Shown here piece after piece: positions 26,328 to 35,500 of a DNA stretch of 64,000 bases (position 1 is the first letter of the stretch; each line of letters begins with the position of its first letter). The DNA comes from Halieaceae bacterium UBA5044 (GTDB taxonomy: Bacteria > Pseudomonadota > Gammaproteobacteria > Pseudomonadales > Halieaceae). The position numbers and the translations under genes are program-made. The DNA lies in NCBI GenBank assembly GCA_002416125.1, contig DIBU01000010.1, forward strand, positions 89,145 through 153,144, read 5' to 3'. The notes beneath the pieces were generated by a model, which was not told the DNA's origin, made no database searches, and was given only the letters and a program-made list of their open reading frames with translations.

Positions 26328-27698
26328 TTGAGCGGGCACATTCATATTCTGGGTATTTGCGGCACGTTCATGGGGGGTATCGCCTTGTTGGCGCGGGAGC
26401 TCGGCTATCGGGTCACCGGTTCCGATGCCAACGTGTATCCGCCGATGAGCACACAGCTGCAGGCCGCGGGCATTGAACTCATGGAGGGCTACGCCCCCGA
26501 GCACCTGCAGCCGGCCCCCGACACCGTTGTCGTCGGGAATGCGATGCGTCGCGGCAACCCGGCGGTCGAGTACCTGCTGAACGCAGGGCTGAGCTACACC
26601 TCGGGGCCGCAGTGGCTGGCAGAGCACGTGCTGCAGGGGAAATGGGTGCTGGCGGTATCCGGCACCCACGGCAAAACCACCACCAGCAGCCTGCTGGCCT
26701 GGATTCTCGAAGACGCCGGCCTGGCCCCGGGCTTTCTCATCGGCGGCGTACCGGCGAACTTCGGCCAGTCGGCGCGCGGCACCGCCGGCAATTTCTTTGT
26801 GGTGGAGGCGGATGAATACGACACCGCGTTCTTCGACAAACGCTCCAAGTTCGTTCACTACCGGCCCCGCACGCTGACCATCAACAATCTCGAGTACGAT
26901 CACGCCGATATCTTTCCCGACCTCGCGGCTATCCAGCGCCAGTTCCATCACCTGCTGCGCTGTGTGCCGGGTGAGGGCCTGGTGATTCACCCCCAGGGCG
27001 TGGGCGCGGTCGATGAAACGCTGGCAATGGGGTGTTGGACGCCGACCCAGGCGTTTGCCCTGGCCGAGTCGCCGGACTGGGCAGCGACGCTGCTGGCGGC
27101 CGATGGATCGCGTTTCTCGGTGCGCGACCCGTCCGGGGCGACAGAGGAGATTGCCTGGGGATTCCTTGGGCGACACAATGTGGAGAACGCGCTGGCGGCG
27201 CTGGCGGCGGCGCGTCATGTCGGTGTGCCGCTGCAGCAGGGTGCGCGGGCAGTATCCGCATTTCGCGGCGTTAAACGCCGGCTGGAACTGCTCGGCGAAG
27301 TGGGTGGCGTGACGGTCTACGACGATTTCGCCCACCACCCCACGGCGATTGCGACCACGCTGCAGGGGGTGCGGGCCAGCGCCACCGGGCGCGTGATTGC
27401 TGTGGTTGAACCGCGCTCGAATACCATGCGTATCGGTCAACACAGGGACGCCCTGGTCGCATGCACCCGCGATGCCGATGCCGTGTACTGGTTTCAGCCC
27501 CCGGGCATGGACTGGTCGCTTGACGCCCTTGCTGCCGAAAGTCCCGTGCCCGCTGCGGTGTCCAGTGATGTGGGCGAACTGGCCAGGCGGGTCGCCCGGG
27601 ACACGCGACCGGGTGACCGGGTGGTGATAATGAGTAACGGCGGCTTTGGTGGCATCCACCAGCTTCTCCTCGACGAATTAAAGGCGGCAACCTCCTGA
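26328..27698 (+). CDS. mpl: UDP-N-acetylmuramate:L-alanyl-gamma-D-glutamyl-meso-diaminopimelate ligase
   Basis: Mpl recycles murein tripeptide by ligating it to UDP-MurNAc. The 456-residue Mur ligase has the N-terminal loop ILGICGTFMGG (6-16), ATP motif SGTHGKTTTSS (about 109-119), the EADEYDTAF segment, HNVENALAALA, and the DFAHHPTAI motif of the C-terminal domain. TTG is the start, with GGGAG upstream. The stop overlaps the ATG of the following exporter. Confidence 0.95.
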   Translation: MSGHIHILGICGTFMGGIALLARELGYRVTGSDANVYPPMSTQLQAAGIELMEGYAPEHLQPAPDTVVVGNAMRRGNPAVEYLLNAGLSYTSGPQWLAEHVLQGKWVLAVSGTHGKTTTSSLLAWILEDAGLAPGFLIGGVPANFGQSARGTAGNFFVVEADEYDTAFFDKRSKFVHYRPRTLTINNLEYDHADIFPDLAAIQRQFHHLLRCVPGEGLVIHPQGVGAVDETLAMGCWTPTQAFALAESPDWAATLLAADGSRFSVRDPSGATEEIAWGFLGRHNVENALAALAAARHVGVPLQQGARAVSAFRGVKRRLELLGEVGGVTVYDDFAHHPTAIATTLQGVRASATGRVIAVVEPRSNTMRIGQHRDALVACTRDADAVYWFQPPGMDWSLDALAAESPVPAAVSSDVGELARRVARDTRPGDRVVIMSNGGFGGIHQLLLDELKAATS

Positions 27699-30319
27699 TG
27701 CGCTCACACCCTCTGCTTCACGCCTACGATGCGCTGGTTCTGCGCAGGCCCTGGTTCTCCCTGGGCATGGTAGCACTGCTGCTGGCGCTCAGCGCTTCCC
27801 AGCTGGGCAAAATCAAGCTCGATGCCTCCGCCGATTCCTTGATGTTGCAGGGCGATCCGGCACTGGATTTCTTTCGCGAGGTCTCCGCCGAATATGGAGC
27901 CGAAGACTTCCTGCTGCTGACCTGGCAACCGGAGGCACCGCTGCTCAGCGACGCTTCGCTGGACCCGCTGCGGCGGATGGCGGACGAGCTGCGGGCGCTG
28001 CCGCGCGTGTCCTCGGTGGTGACGGTGTGGGATGTGCCCCTGCTGGAGAGTCCGCCGGTCAGCCTCTCGGACATCACCTCGGGTGACCCCCTGCCCAGTC
28101 TCAACGACCCGGCTGTGGATCGCGCGATGGCGCTGGAGGAGTTCACCACCAGCCCCATTTACGCCGAGTTGCTGGCCAGTCGCGCCGGGGACCTGACTGC
28201 GGTGCAGGTCAACCTGCAGCGCGACACGCGGTACTTCGACCTGCTGCAGCAGCGTGATGCCCTGCGCGCCAAGGCGGAGGCAGGCACCCTGAGCGCTGCC
28301 GAGCAGGAGGCCCTGCACGCCGTTGAGGTCGACTTCAAGGCGCATACGGCGCAAGCACTGGAGCAGCAGAGCGCGTTGGTGCAGTCGGTGCGCAGCATCG
28401 CCGACGGGTATCGGCAGCATGCCCGGATCTTCGTCGGCGGGGTGCCGATGATCACCGCGGACATGGTCAGTTTTGTGCGCAGCGACCTGGTGCTGTTCGG
28501 CAGCGCGATACTCGGGGTGATGCTGGTTGTGCTGGCTCTGATTTTCCGCCGCGTCCGCTGGACCGTGATTCCGCTGGCCACCTGTATCGCATCAGTGACC
28601 GTGATGCTGGGTCTGCTGGGCTGGCTGGACTGGCGCATGACGGTTATCTCGTCGAACTTCGTCGCCGTGTTGCTCATCATCAGCCTGGCGATTGCGATAC
28701 ACCTGGTGGTGCGCTACCGGGAGTTGCACGCGGAGGACCCGGAGGGGGATCTGCACGATCGCGTGCTGCAGACTGTGGCCCTGATGGCGGTGCCCTGCGT
28801 TTACACGGGCATCACCACCATTGTGGCGTTCATGTCGCTGGTGGTGTCCGGCATCCAGCCGGTGATCGACTTCGGCTGGATGATGACGGTGGGCATCCTG
28901 GTGGCCCTGTTCCTGGCTTTCGTTATGGTGCCCTGCCTGATCGAAGTGTGGCCCAGGGGACGTCCGTTCCGCTTTCGTCAGGAGGGCGAACCCCTGACCC
29001 TGCACTTTGCCCGGGCCACGGAGCACTTTGGCAAGACCATCCTGGTGGCCACCGCCGTGGTAATCGGCCTGACTGCCCTCGGCATCTCCCGCCTGCAGGT
29101 GGAGAACCGCTTCATCGATTATTTCAAGGAGACCACCGAGATCTACCAGGGCATGGAGCTGCTGGACTCCCGGCTCGGTGGCACCATTCCGCTGGATATC
29201 ATTTTTTCCGGTCCGGAAGCCGGCGCCCCGCTGCCCGGCCTGGAGGATATGCAGCCGGCTCCCGAGCCGCCGGCGGAGGACGATCCGTTCCTCGATGACG
29301 AGATGGCAGATTTCGAGGCGGCCGGCGACCCGGGCGTCGACGAGTGGGGCGATGAGTTTGGCGGCGGCTTCGATGAGTTCAGTGGTGGCGGCGAAAGCTT
29401 CACCCCCAGCTACTGGTTCAGCCTGGAAGGCATGCGCCTGCTGGATGCCGCGCACCAGCATGTCGCCCGTCAGGAGGAGACCGGCAAGGTGCTTTCCCTC
29501 TCCACGACCTTCGCGGTGGTCAAGGACCTGCTGGGAGAGGATATCGGTAGCGTGGAGCTGGCGCTGGTGCAGAAAAGCCTGCCGGCGGATGTGGCCGAAC
29601 TGATGGTCGACCCCTACTTTTCCGAAGCGAAGGAGCAGGCGCGGATTACGGTGCGGGTGAAGGAGACCAGTGAGGAACTGCGTCGGGATGCCTTCCTGTC
29701 GCGCCTGCACAGCGAACTGGTGGAGGTGACCGGCATGGCGCCGGAGCGCATCCGTTTCACCGGTATGCTGGTGCTCTACAACAACGTGTTGCAGAGCCTG
29801 TTCCAGTCACAGATTCTCACCCTCGGTGCGGTCTTTATTGCGATCATGCTGATGTTCCTGCTGCTGTTCCGCTCCCTGTCCCTCGCCTTTATCGCCCTGG
29901 CGCCCAATATCGTGGCGGCCGGCATGGTGCTCGGTGTGATGGGGCTTGCCGGCATTCCGCTGGATATCATGACCATTACCATCGCCGCCATCGTGGTGGG
30001 CATCGGCGTTGACGACTGCATCCACTATGTACACCGGTTCCAGCGTGAGTTCCCGTTAGACCGCAACTATGTAGCAGCCATGTACCGGTGCCACCGCAGC
30101 ATCGGCCGTGCCATGTACTACACCACGGTCACCGTGGTGATCGGCTTCTCGATGCTGACGCTGTCCAATTTCAACCCGAGCATCTATTTCGGGCTGCTGA
30201 CGGTGCTGGCCATGACCGTCGCGGTGATTGGCGCACTGCTGCTGCTGCCGAAACTGATTCTGCTGATGCGCCCGCTGGGGCCCGAGGCCGACACAGCGCC
30301 GGTGCCGGGGGGCGGCTGA
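27698..30319 (+). CDS. MMPL/RND-superfamily transporter
   Basis: The 873-residue inner-membrane exporter has two-fold RND symmetry: TM1 at about 20-35, a soluble loop to 260, five TMs to about 420, then TM7 at about 450, a second loop and five TMs (about 705-860). DDCIHYVHRF at about 775 is the typical MMPL acidic TM motif. The second loop holds a low-complexity acidic, Gly-rich insert (about 510-565, with DEMADFEAAGDPGVDEWGDE), which is unusual. Such proteins move lipids or sterol-like compounds; the substrate is unknown. It is coupled to mpl by an ATGA overlap and to the next small gene by a TGATG. Confidence 0.88.
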   Translation: MRSHPLLHAYDALVLRRPWFSLGMVALLLALSASQLGKIKLDASADSLMLQGDPALDFFREVSAEYGAEDFLLLTWQPEAPLLSDASLDPLRRMADELRALPRVSSVVTVWDVPLLESPPVSLSDITSGDPLPSLNDPAVDRAMALEEFTTSPIYAELLASRAGDLTAVQVNLQRDTRYFDLLQQRDALRAKAEAGTLSAAEQEALHAVEVDFKAHTAQALEQQSALVQSVRSIADGYRQHARIFVGGVPMITADMVSFVRSDLVLFGSAILGVMLVVLALIFRRVRWTVIPLATCIASVTVMLGLLGWLDWRMTVISSNFVAVLLIISLAIAIHLVVRYRELHAEDPEGDLHDRVLQTVALMAVPCVYTGITTIVAFMSLVVSGIQPVIDFGWMMTVGILVALFLAFVMVPCLIEVWPRGRPFRFRQEGEPLTLHFARATEHFGKTILVATAVVIGLTALGISRLQVENRFIDYFKETTEIYQGMELLDSRLGGTIPLDIIFSGPEAGAPLPGLEDMQPAPEPPAEDDPFLDDEMADFEAAGDPGVDEWGDEFGGGFDEFSGGGESFTPSYWFSLEGMRLLDAAHQHVARQEETGKVLSLSTTFAVVKDLLGEDIGSVELALVQKSLPADVAELMVDPYFSEAKEQARITVRVKETSEELRRDAFLSRLHSELVEVTGMAPERIRFTGMLVLYNNVLQSLFQSQILTLGAVFIAIMLMFLLLFRSLSLAFIALAPNIVAAGMVLGVMGLAGIPLDIMTITIAAIVVGIGVDDCIHYVHRFQREFPLDRNYVAAMYRCHRSIGRAMYYTTVTVVIGFSMLTLSNFNPSIYFGLLTVLAMTVAVIGALLLLPKLILLMRPLGPEADTAPVPGGG

Positions 30320-30576
30320 TGCAGTGTCGAGCCGGCTGCGGCGCCTGCTGTGTGGCGCCCTCCATCGTCACCCCGTTTTGGGGCATGCCCCGGGGTAAGC
30401 CTGCGGGGGTGGCCTGCGTCCATCTCACGCCGGAGCGTCTCTGCGCGTTGTTCGGGGACCCGAGGCGGCCTGACGTATGCAGCGCCTTTCAGGCCGACAT
30501 CGCGGTGTGTGGTGACAGCCGTGCGGCCGCGCTGGCCAACCTGGAGCAGCTGGAAATCCTCAGCCGCCCTGACTGA
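30319..30576 (+). CDS. Small YkgJ-like cysteine cluster protein
   Basis: This 85-residue protein begins MQCRAGCGACCVAPSI, the N-terminal CxxxCGxCC of the YkgJ/UPF0153 family of likely Fe- or Zn-binding proteins, followed by ACVHLTPERLCALFG and later Cys (DVCSAF, AVCG). Seven or more Cys residues could hold a metal. Its ATG overlaps the stop of the exporter, so they are coupled. The function is not known. Confidence 0.85.
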   Translation: MQCRAGCGACCVAPSIVTPFWGMPRGKPAGVACVHLTPERLCALFGDPRRPDVCSAFQADIAVCGDSRAAALANLEQLEILSRPD

Positions 30577-30589
30577 ACAGGAGTTCCTG

Positions 30590-31189
30590 ATGTCCGCAAC
30601 TGAACTGCCCCTCTTTCCGCTCTCCGCGGTGTTGTTGCCCTACGGCAAAATGCCCCTGCAGATTTTCGAGCAGCGCTATCTGGACCTGATTCGAGACTGT
30701 ATGAAGAGCGGCACCGGCTTTGGTGTGGTCTGGCTGCGCCGGGGCGAGGAGGTGGCGCCCAAGGGGTCCCGCCAGCAGTTGGGCGACCTCGGTACGCTGG
30801 CCCGTATCGTTGACTTCGATCAGCTGCCCAACGGCTTGCTCGGGGTGACGATTGAGGGACGTGAGCGCTTTCACCTCAGCGGCACGCGGGTGGCCGCCAA
30901 TGGCCTGGTGCTGGGTAATGTCGTGTTTGAGCCCATGCCGGAGCCGGCGGCACTCGATCAGGCCTGGCTGTCCCTGAGCGAAATCCTGGAGAACCTGAAG
31001 CAGCATCCACATGTGCGCCGGATGGGCCTGGAGATCGACTTCGAAGACGCCTGGCAGGTCGGCTATACCCTCGCCCAGCTGCTGCCGCTGGAGGAGTCGC
31101 TCAAGTACGCATTGCTCAACGCCGGCGATATAGCGGCGTTGATGGATCAGCTCGACCTGATCCTGAGCGACATCAGCGGCGAGGGTTGA
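30590..31189 (+). CDS. Lon-N-domain (substrate-binding-like) protein
   Basis: This 199-residue protein has only the Lon N-terminal fold, without AAA+ or protease domains. LPLFPLSAVLLPYGKMPLQIFEQRY at 5-30 is the family opening, and FGVVWLRRGEE and ARIVDFDQLPNGLLGVTIEGRERF follow. AGGAGTTCCTG precedes the ATG at 30590. Stand-alone Lon-N proteins are common in gammaproteobacteria and may bind proteins or act as regulators; the role is not established. It lies 13 nt after the cysteine-cluster gene, so probably in the same operon. Confidence 0.88.
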   Translation: MSATELPLFPLSAVLLPYGKMPLQIFEQRYLDLIRDCMKSGTGFGVVWLRRGEEVAPKGSRQQLGDLGTLARIVDFDQLPNGLLGVTIEGRERFHLSGTRVAANGLVLGNVVFEPMPEPAALDQAWLSLSEILENLKQHPHVRRMGLEIDFEDAWQVGYTLAQLLPLEESLKYALLNAGDIAALMDQLDLILSDISGEG

Positions 31190-31203
31190 ACCGCGGTCTC
31201 TGT

Positions 31204-31851
31204 TCAGTCCGCTGACAGCTTGCTGAGCAGGGCCTCCGCCTCGGCCTTGCGAGTGGCATCGGCCGCGTCCCTGCCGGGCCGTGGCGCTGCGTTCAACACC
31301 CGCTGCAGGTGCGCCTTCGCGCGCTCGGTTTCGCCCTCGCTGACGAGAAACTCGGCGAGAAAGAAATTGCTGTCGATGCCCTCGGGGTTGGCCTCAAGGC
31401 CCGCTTCCAGGTATTGCAGGGCTTTTTTGCTGTTGCCAAAACCCACCGGCCAGCCGGGCACGCGGGCGTACAGGGTTCCCAGGCTGACCAGTGCGGCGCC
31501 TTCACTCACCGTTGGCTCGATTGCCACAGCGCGCTCAAAATCATCCCGCGCGGCCTTGGCGTAGCCCAGTGCGTCCAGACCACCGATTACACCAGCAAAC
31601 GATGAGCGCACGATGCCACACCAGGTGAGTGCCTGCGGGTCATCCGGCTGTGCCGCCAGCAGCGTGTCGCAGCGCTCCAGCAGCTCGCCATAGGCGGCTT
31701 CCTGCTCCTGTGCGGCCAGCTCGAAGTTGACGTGCTCCCACTGTGTGCGCAGAGCCGCCACTTCCGCCTCCACCGAGCCAAGGCTCGGCAGTGCGGTGAC
31801 GGCGAGAGCAAGAGCGCCGAACAGTGCGGTGCAGTGTTGTCGGATGTTCAT
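31204..31851 (-). CDS. Secreted tetratricopeptide-repeat protein
   Basis: The 215-residue protein has a signal peptide (MNIRQHCTALFGALALAVTALPSLGS) and TPR-like helices throughout: LLERCDTLLAAQPDDPQALTWCG at about 57-79, ARDDFERAVAIEP at about 101-113, and ALQYLEAGLEANPEGIDSNFFLAEFLVSEGETERAKAHLQRVL at about 143-185. It is probably a periplasmic scaffold protein. It converges with the Lon-N gene. I do not recognise a specific function. Confidence 0.75.
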   Translation of the reverse strand: MNIRQHCTALFGALALAVTALPSLGSVEAEVAALRTQWEHVNFELAAQEQEAAYGELLERCDTLLAAQPDDPQALTWCGIVRSSFAGVIGGLDALGYAKAARDDFERAVAIEPTVSEGAALVSLGTLYARVPGWPVGFGNSKKALQYLEAGLEANPEGIDSNFFLAEFLVSEGETERAKAHLQRVLNAAPRPGRDAADATRKAEAEALLSKLSAD

Positions 31852-31946
31852 GGCAGTGTGTCTCCATAGTCAGTAGCACTACTATACGAAGAAAACCTTA
31901 GCTTAGCCTTAGGGGTTTGCTGTCGGAGGGTTGCGGGGGCAGCGTG

Positions 31947-32900
31947 TCAATGCGCCAACTCGAGGCCGATGTGGGCCAGTGCCGTCCCCACGCACACCTG
32001 GAGCAGCCACAGGCTGGCGATGGCGGCCAGTAGTCCGGCGAGGTAGGTCGGGCGGTGGGGAGCCGCATTCAGCGCCCGTATGCGGTCCCGCGCAGCGTCA
32101 GCGGTGTTTTCTGCGCGTCCGTGATTGCCAGTCGCGGCGGGTTTTCCTTCGAGCCGGGCAATGACCCTCGCGACCAGGGTGGCATCGCCGCTGACCTGCA
32201 GCGCGGCCCTGTCGCAGGCCATCTCGGTGGCCGTGTGATAGTCGTGCAGCAACTGCTGTCGGAGACTCCCGGGCCAGAGGACAGTGGCGATGGCCAGGGC
32301 AGCGCGGCGCAGGTTATCCCTGCGCCGTTGGTGTGCGTATTCATGTGCCAGCACAACCCGCAGCTCCCGGGCGGAAAGGTCGTCCAGCATGCTGCGGGAG
32401 ACGTACACCTGCGGTCGCCACCAGCCGACGCACCAGGCTGCGGGGGCCGCCCCGTCGATCACCTGGAAGCGTTGCGTGGCGGCGGCCCGTGACAGGGAAA
32501 ACAAAGTTCTCAAGCGCCGCTGCACACGCCACGCCAGCAGCGCTACGGCGCCACACAGGGCCAGGGCAAGACCGCCGGTCACCGCCGCCACGCCGACGCG
32601 CAGGGCAGGGTGTGCCTCCGGCAGTGGTGGATGCGGCGCGCAGTTCAGGCCGTGACAGTGTACGGGTATCAGTGGCGCAGAAAGTGCGGGGTTAAGGACC
32701 AGCCAGGTCACCGCGCCTGCCGCAAGCGCTGGCAGTAGCCCCCACAGCAGGCGCAGGTCCGCCGCGCTAGCGGCGGAGACTGCTGCACTACGCCGCTGCA
32801 GCGGGGGATAGAGCAGGGCGTGCGTGATCGATGAAAGCGTGAACACGCCGCACCAGATCAGCACCGCGTCCGCCACTGGAGGCAGCAGTTCAGTCATCAT
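31947..32900 (-). CDS. M56-family membrane metalloprotease (BlaR1/MecR1-like)
   Basis: The 317-residue protein has several TM segments and the zinc motif HEYAHQRR (about 190-197) with a downstream EMACDRAALQ that can supply the third ligand. It lacks the C-terminal penicillin-binding sensor domain of BlaR1. It follows a BlaI-type repressor gene with an 11-nt overlap, the usual protease-repressor pair in which the protease relieves repression. The start could also be 3 nt later. The divergent TonB receptor is the likely regulated gene. Confidence 0.85.
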   Translation of the reverse strand: MMTELLPPVADAVLIWCGVFTLSSITHALLYPPLQRRSAAVSAASAADLRLLWGLLPALAAGAVTWLVLNPALSAPLIPVHCHGLNCAPHPPLPEAHPALRVGVAAVTGGLALALCGAVALLAWRVQRRLRTLFSLSRAAATQRFQVIDGAAPAAWCVGWWRPQVYVSRSMLDDLSARELRVVLAHEYAHQRRRDNLRRAALAIATVLWPGSLRQQLLHDYHTATEMACDRAALQVSGDATLVARVIARLEGKPAATGNHGRAENTADAARDRIRALNAAPHRPTYLAGLLAAIASLWLLQVCVGTALAHIGLELAH

Positions 32901-33324
32901 CTGCAGCGTTTCCGTCGCCGCCACGCAGTGCCGCAATCGCCGATGCGGTCGCGGCGTCGTCGTCGGCAACATAGCGGGCAAAGCCGGCTATCACGGGTAG
33001 CAGGTCGCCACCGGCAATATCCTGCGTGATGTCGCGCAGCAGAATACGGATCAGTTCCTCGCGGTCGATGGTGTGGCGGTAAACGAAGGCGCGCGCCTCT
33101 TTCCTGCGGCTCACCAAACCCTTGCGGTGCAGCCGCTCCAGGGTGCTTTGCACGGTGCTCAGCCCAATGTCCGCGGCGGCCATGGCATCCAGTAGCTGCG
33201 CCGCCGACAGGCTTTTTCCGTGCCACAGCAGGCTCATCACGGCCAGTTCACGCTCCCCGAGGTGGGGTGCGCGACGCGGGCGAATGCCAAGGTGATGCAG
33301 CAGGCTGCGTTTCTGTTCGGTCAT
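32890..33324 (-). CDS. BlaI/MecI-family transcriptional repressor
   Basis: This 144-residue winged-helix protein has LGERELAVMSLLW (about 22-34), the recognition helix segment LSTVQSTLERLHRKGLVSRRKEARAFVY (about 53-80) and a dimerisation tail. The frame is open far upstream, but the ATG at 33324 gives the family size. It is cotranscribed with the M56 protease, and the pair is divergent from a TonB receptor gene. A near-palindrome TGTGT-T-ACACA lies in the shared promoter region. Confidence 0.9.
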   Translation of the reverse strand: MTEQKRSLLHHLGIRPRRAPHLGERELAVMSLLWHGKSLSAAQLLDAMAAADIGLSTVQSTLERLHRKGLVSRRKEARAFVYRHTIDREELIRILLRDITQDIAGGDLLPVIAGFARYVADDDAATASAIAALRGGDGNAADDD

Positions 33325-33355
33325 GAAAACCGACCTGTTATCGGTGTTGGGGGGC

Positions 33356-33366
33356 TGTGTTACACA
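33356..33366. promoter_or_regulatory. Candidate BlaI-type operator
   Basis: TGTGTTACACA, with arms TGTGT/ACACA, is in the 70-nt gap between the divergent BlaI repressor and TonB receptor genes. BlaI/MecI sites contain TACA/TGTA dyads, so this is a plausible operator for both directions. Confidence 0.45.
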
Positions 33367-33394
33367 ATGCCACTGAATCAGGAAGGAGTGTAGC

Positions 33395-35500
33395 GTGATC
33401 GGGAGCATGACGGAATCCACAGGGTGGCGGGGGCGGGCCAGAGGTGCTGTGCGCTCGGCGGGGGTGCTGCCGGCGCTTCTGCTGGGCCTCAGTCCGGCTG
33501 CAGTGGGGCAGACACTGGAGACCGTGACCGTGGAGGGGCGGCGCGTCAGCCTGGTGGGCGAGGCGATAACGGCGTCGGAGGGCATTATCGGCCGCCAGGA
33601 GATTGCCCTGCGGCCGCTGCTGCGCACGGGCGAGGTGCTGGAGCTGGTGCCCGGCATGGTGGTCACGCAGCACAGCGGCACAGGCAAGGCGAACCAGTAT
33701 TTCCTGCGGGGTTTCAACCTTGACCACGGCACTGACTTTGCCACCTTCATCGACGGCATGCCGCTGAACCTGCGTTCCCACGGTCACGGCCAGGGTTATA
33801 CGGACCTGAATCCGGTGATTCCCGAGGCGCTTGCCACGATTGCCTACAAGAAAGGCCCCTATTACGCGGACGTCGGCGACTTCAGTGGCGCCGGCAGTGC
33901 AGACATGCGCACCGTGGACCGGGTGGACGAGGGACTCGCGGAAATCACCTGGGGTGAGGGCGGCTACCAGCGGCTGGTACTGGTGGACAGCCAGCGCGCC
34001 GCCGGTGGCGACTGGCTGTATGCCCTGGAGGGCAATCGCTACGACGGCCCCTGGCGAGGCATCGACGAGGACCTGTCGCGTGTGAATCTACTGATTAAGC
34101 ATACGCGCGAGCTGGCCGGCGGCAGCCTCAGCCTGGCGGCGATGGCCTATGACAACAGCTGGAACAGTGCCGACCAGATTCCGGCCAGAGCTGTCACCCA
34201 GGGCATCATTGATGACCTCGGCGTCATCGACGACACCGTCGGCGGAGAATCCAGCCGCTACAGCCTGAGCGCCGGCTGGCGCAGTGCTGCCTGGCAGGCC
34301 GAGGCGTGGCTGGTGCGTTACGACCTGAACCTGTGGTCAAACTTTACCTATTTCCTCGATGACCCGGAGCGCGGCGACCAGTTTGAACAGGTCGACGAGC
34401 GTCTGCTCTACGGCGGTCGCTTGCGCTACAACCATGCCGCCACCCTTGCCGGGTTGCCCATGACACAAACGTTCGGCGTCGAACTGCGCGTGGATGACAT
34501 CGATGAGGTGGGCCTCTATCGCAGCGTTGCGCGACAGCGCATCGGGCCAGTGCGCAGCGATGCCGTGGAGGAGTCCAGCCTTGGCCTGTTCTGGGAGCAA
34601 AAGCTGCAGTGGACCCAGCGCCTGCGCTCTGTCGTCGGGCTGCGGTACGATCACTTCGACTTCGATGTCAGCAGTGCCATTGAGCGCAACGTCAACGGCG
34701 TCGACCTGTCGGCGAATGGCGGCCACGCCAACGATGAGCTCTGGTCGCTCAAGGGCAGCCTGGTGTTCAGCGTGAACGACGCGTGGGAGACCTATGTGTC
34801 CGCCGGGCAGGGCTTTCACTCCAATGATGCCCGCGGTACCACCGCGCGTATCGATCCCGCCGATGGCTCAGCCATTGCTGCGGTTGACCCGCTGGTGCGC
34901 TCTCTGGGCTACGAGGCCGGAGTGCGGGGTTTCTGGCGCGAGCGCCTGAATACCTCGCTGGCCGTCTGGTACCTGGAGCTGGACAGTGAATTGCTGTTCG
35001 TGGGGGACGCGGGCAACACCGAGGCCAGCGGGCGCTCCGAGCGCAACGGGGTGGAACTCACTGCCTACTACGCGCTCTCGGAGGCCTGGACGCTGGATCT
35101 TGAATACGCCTGGACCGATGCGCGTTTCGCAGACGCGCCACCCGGAGAGCGGGCCATTCCCGGCGCGGTCGAGCATGTTGCACAGGCGGGCATCAGCCTG
35201 GACGATGGTGAGGACTGGTTCGGCAGCCTGCGCCTGCGCTACTTTGGCGAGCGGCCACTGGTGGAGGATGCGAGTGCCACGTCCGATGCCACCTTCTCGG
35301 TCAATCTCGGGCTGGGGCGACGCCTGGGTGACTGGACCCTGCGCGCCGATGTGCTGAACCTGCTGGATAGCGATGACCATGACATCGATTACTTCTACGC
35401 TTCACGACTGCCCGGGGAAGCGGAGGGTGGCGTCGAGGACCAGCATTACCACGTGCTGGAGCCACGTACTGTGCGTTTGACTGCTGCCTATCGCTTCTAG
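33395..35500 (+). CDS. TonB-dependent outer membrane receptor
   Basis: The 701-residue receptor has a signal-like N-terminus (AGVLPALLLGLSPAAVGQ), a TonB box-like ETVTVEGRR, a plug domain (about 60-170, with FNLDHGTDFATFIDGMP), and a beta-barrel ending in TAAYRF with a terminal aromatic. The ligand is unknown. The GTG at 33395 has AAGGAG seven bases upstream. It is divergent from the BlaI/M56 pair, which probably regulates it. Its stop overlaps the stop of the converging sulfotransferase gene. Confidence 0.88.
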   Translation: MIGSMTESTGWRGRARGAVRSAGVLPALLLGLSPAAVGQTLETVTVEGRRVSLVGEAITASEGIIGRQEIALRPLLRTGEVLELVPGMVVTQHSGTGKANQYFLRGFNLDHGTDFATFIDGMPLNLRSHGHGQGYTDLNPVIPEALATIAYKKGPYYADVGDFSGAGSADMRTVDRVDEGLAEITWGEGGYQRLVLVDSQRAAGGDWLYALEGNRYDGPWRGIDEDLSRVNLLIKHTRELAGGSLSLAAMAYDNSWNSADQIPARAVTQGIIDDLGVIDDTVGGESSRYSLSAGWRSAAWQAEAWLVRYDLNLWSNFTYFLDDPERGDQFEQVDERLLYGGRLRYNHAATLAGLPMTQTFGVELRVDDIDEVGLYRSVARQRIGPVRSDAVEESSLGLFWEQKLQWTQRLRSVVGLRYDHFDFDVSSAIERNVNGVDLSANGGHANDELWSLKGSLVFSVNDAWETYVSAGQGFHSNDARGTTARIDPADGSAIAAVDPLVRSLGYEAGVRGFWRERLNTSLAVWYLELDSELLFVGDAGNTEASGRSERNGVELTAYYALSEAWTLDLEYAWTDARFADAPPGERAIPGAVEHVAQAGISLDDGEDWFGSLRLRYFGERPLVEDASATSDATFSVNLGLGRRLGDWTLRADVLNLLDSDDHDIDYFYASRLPGEAEGGVEDQHYHVLEPRTVRLTAAYRF

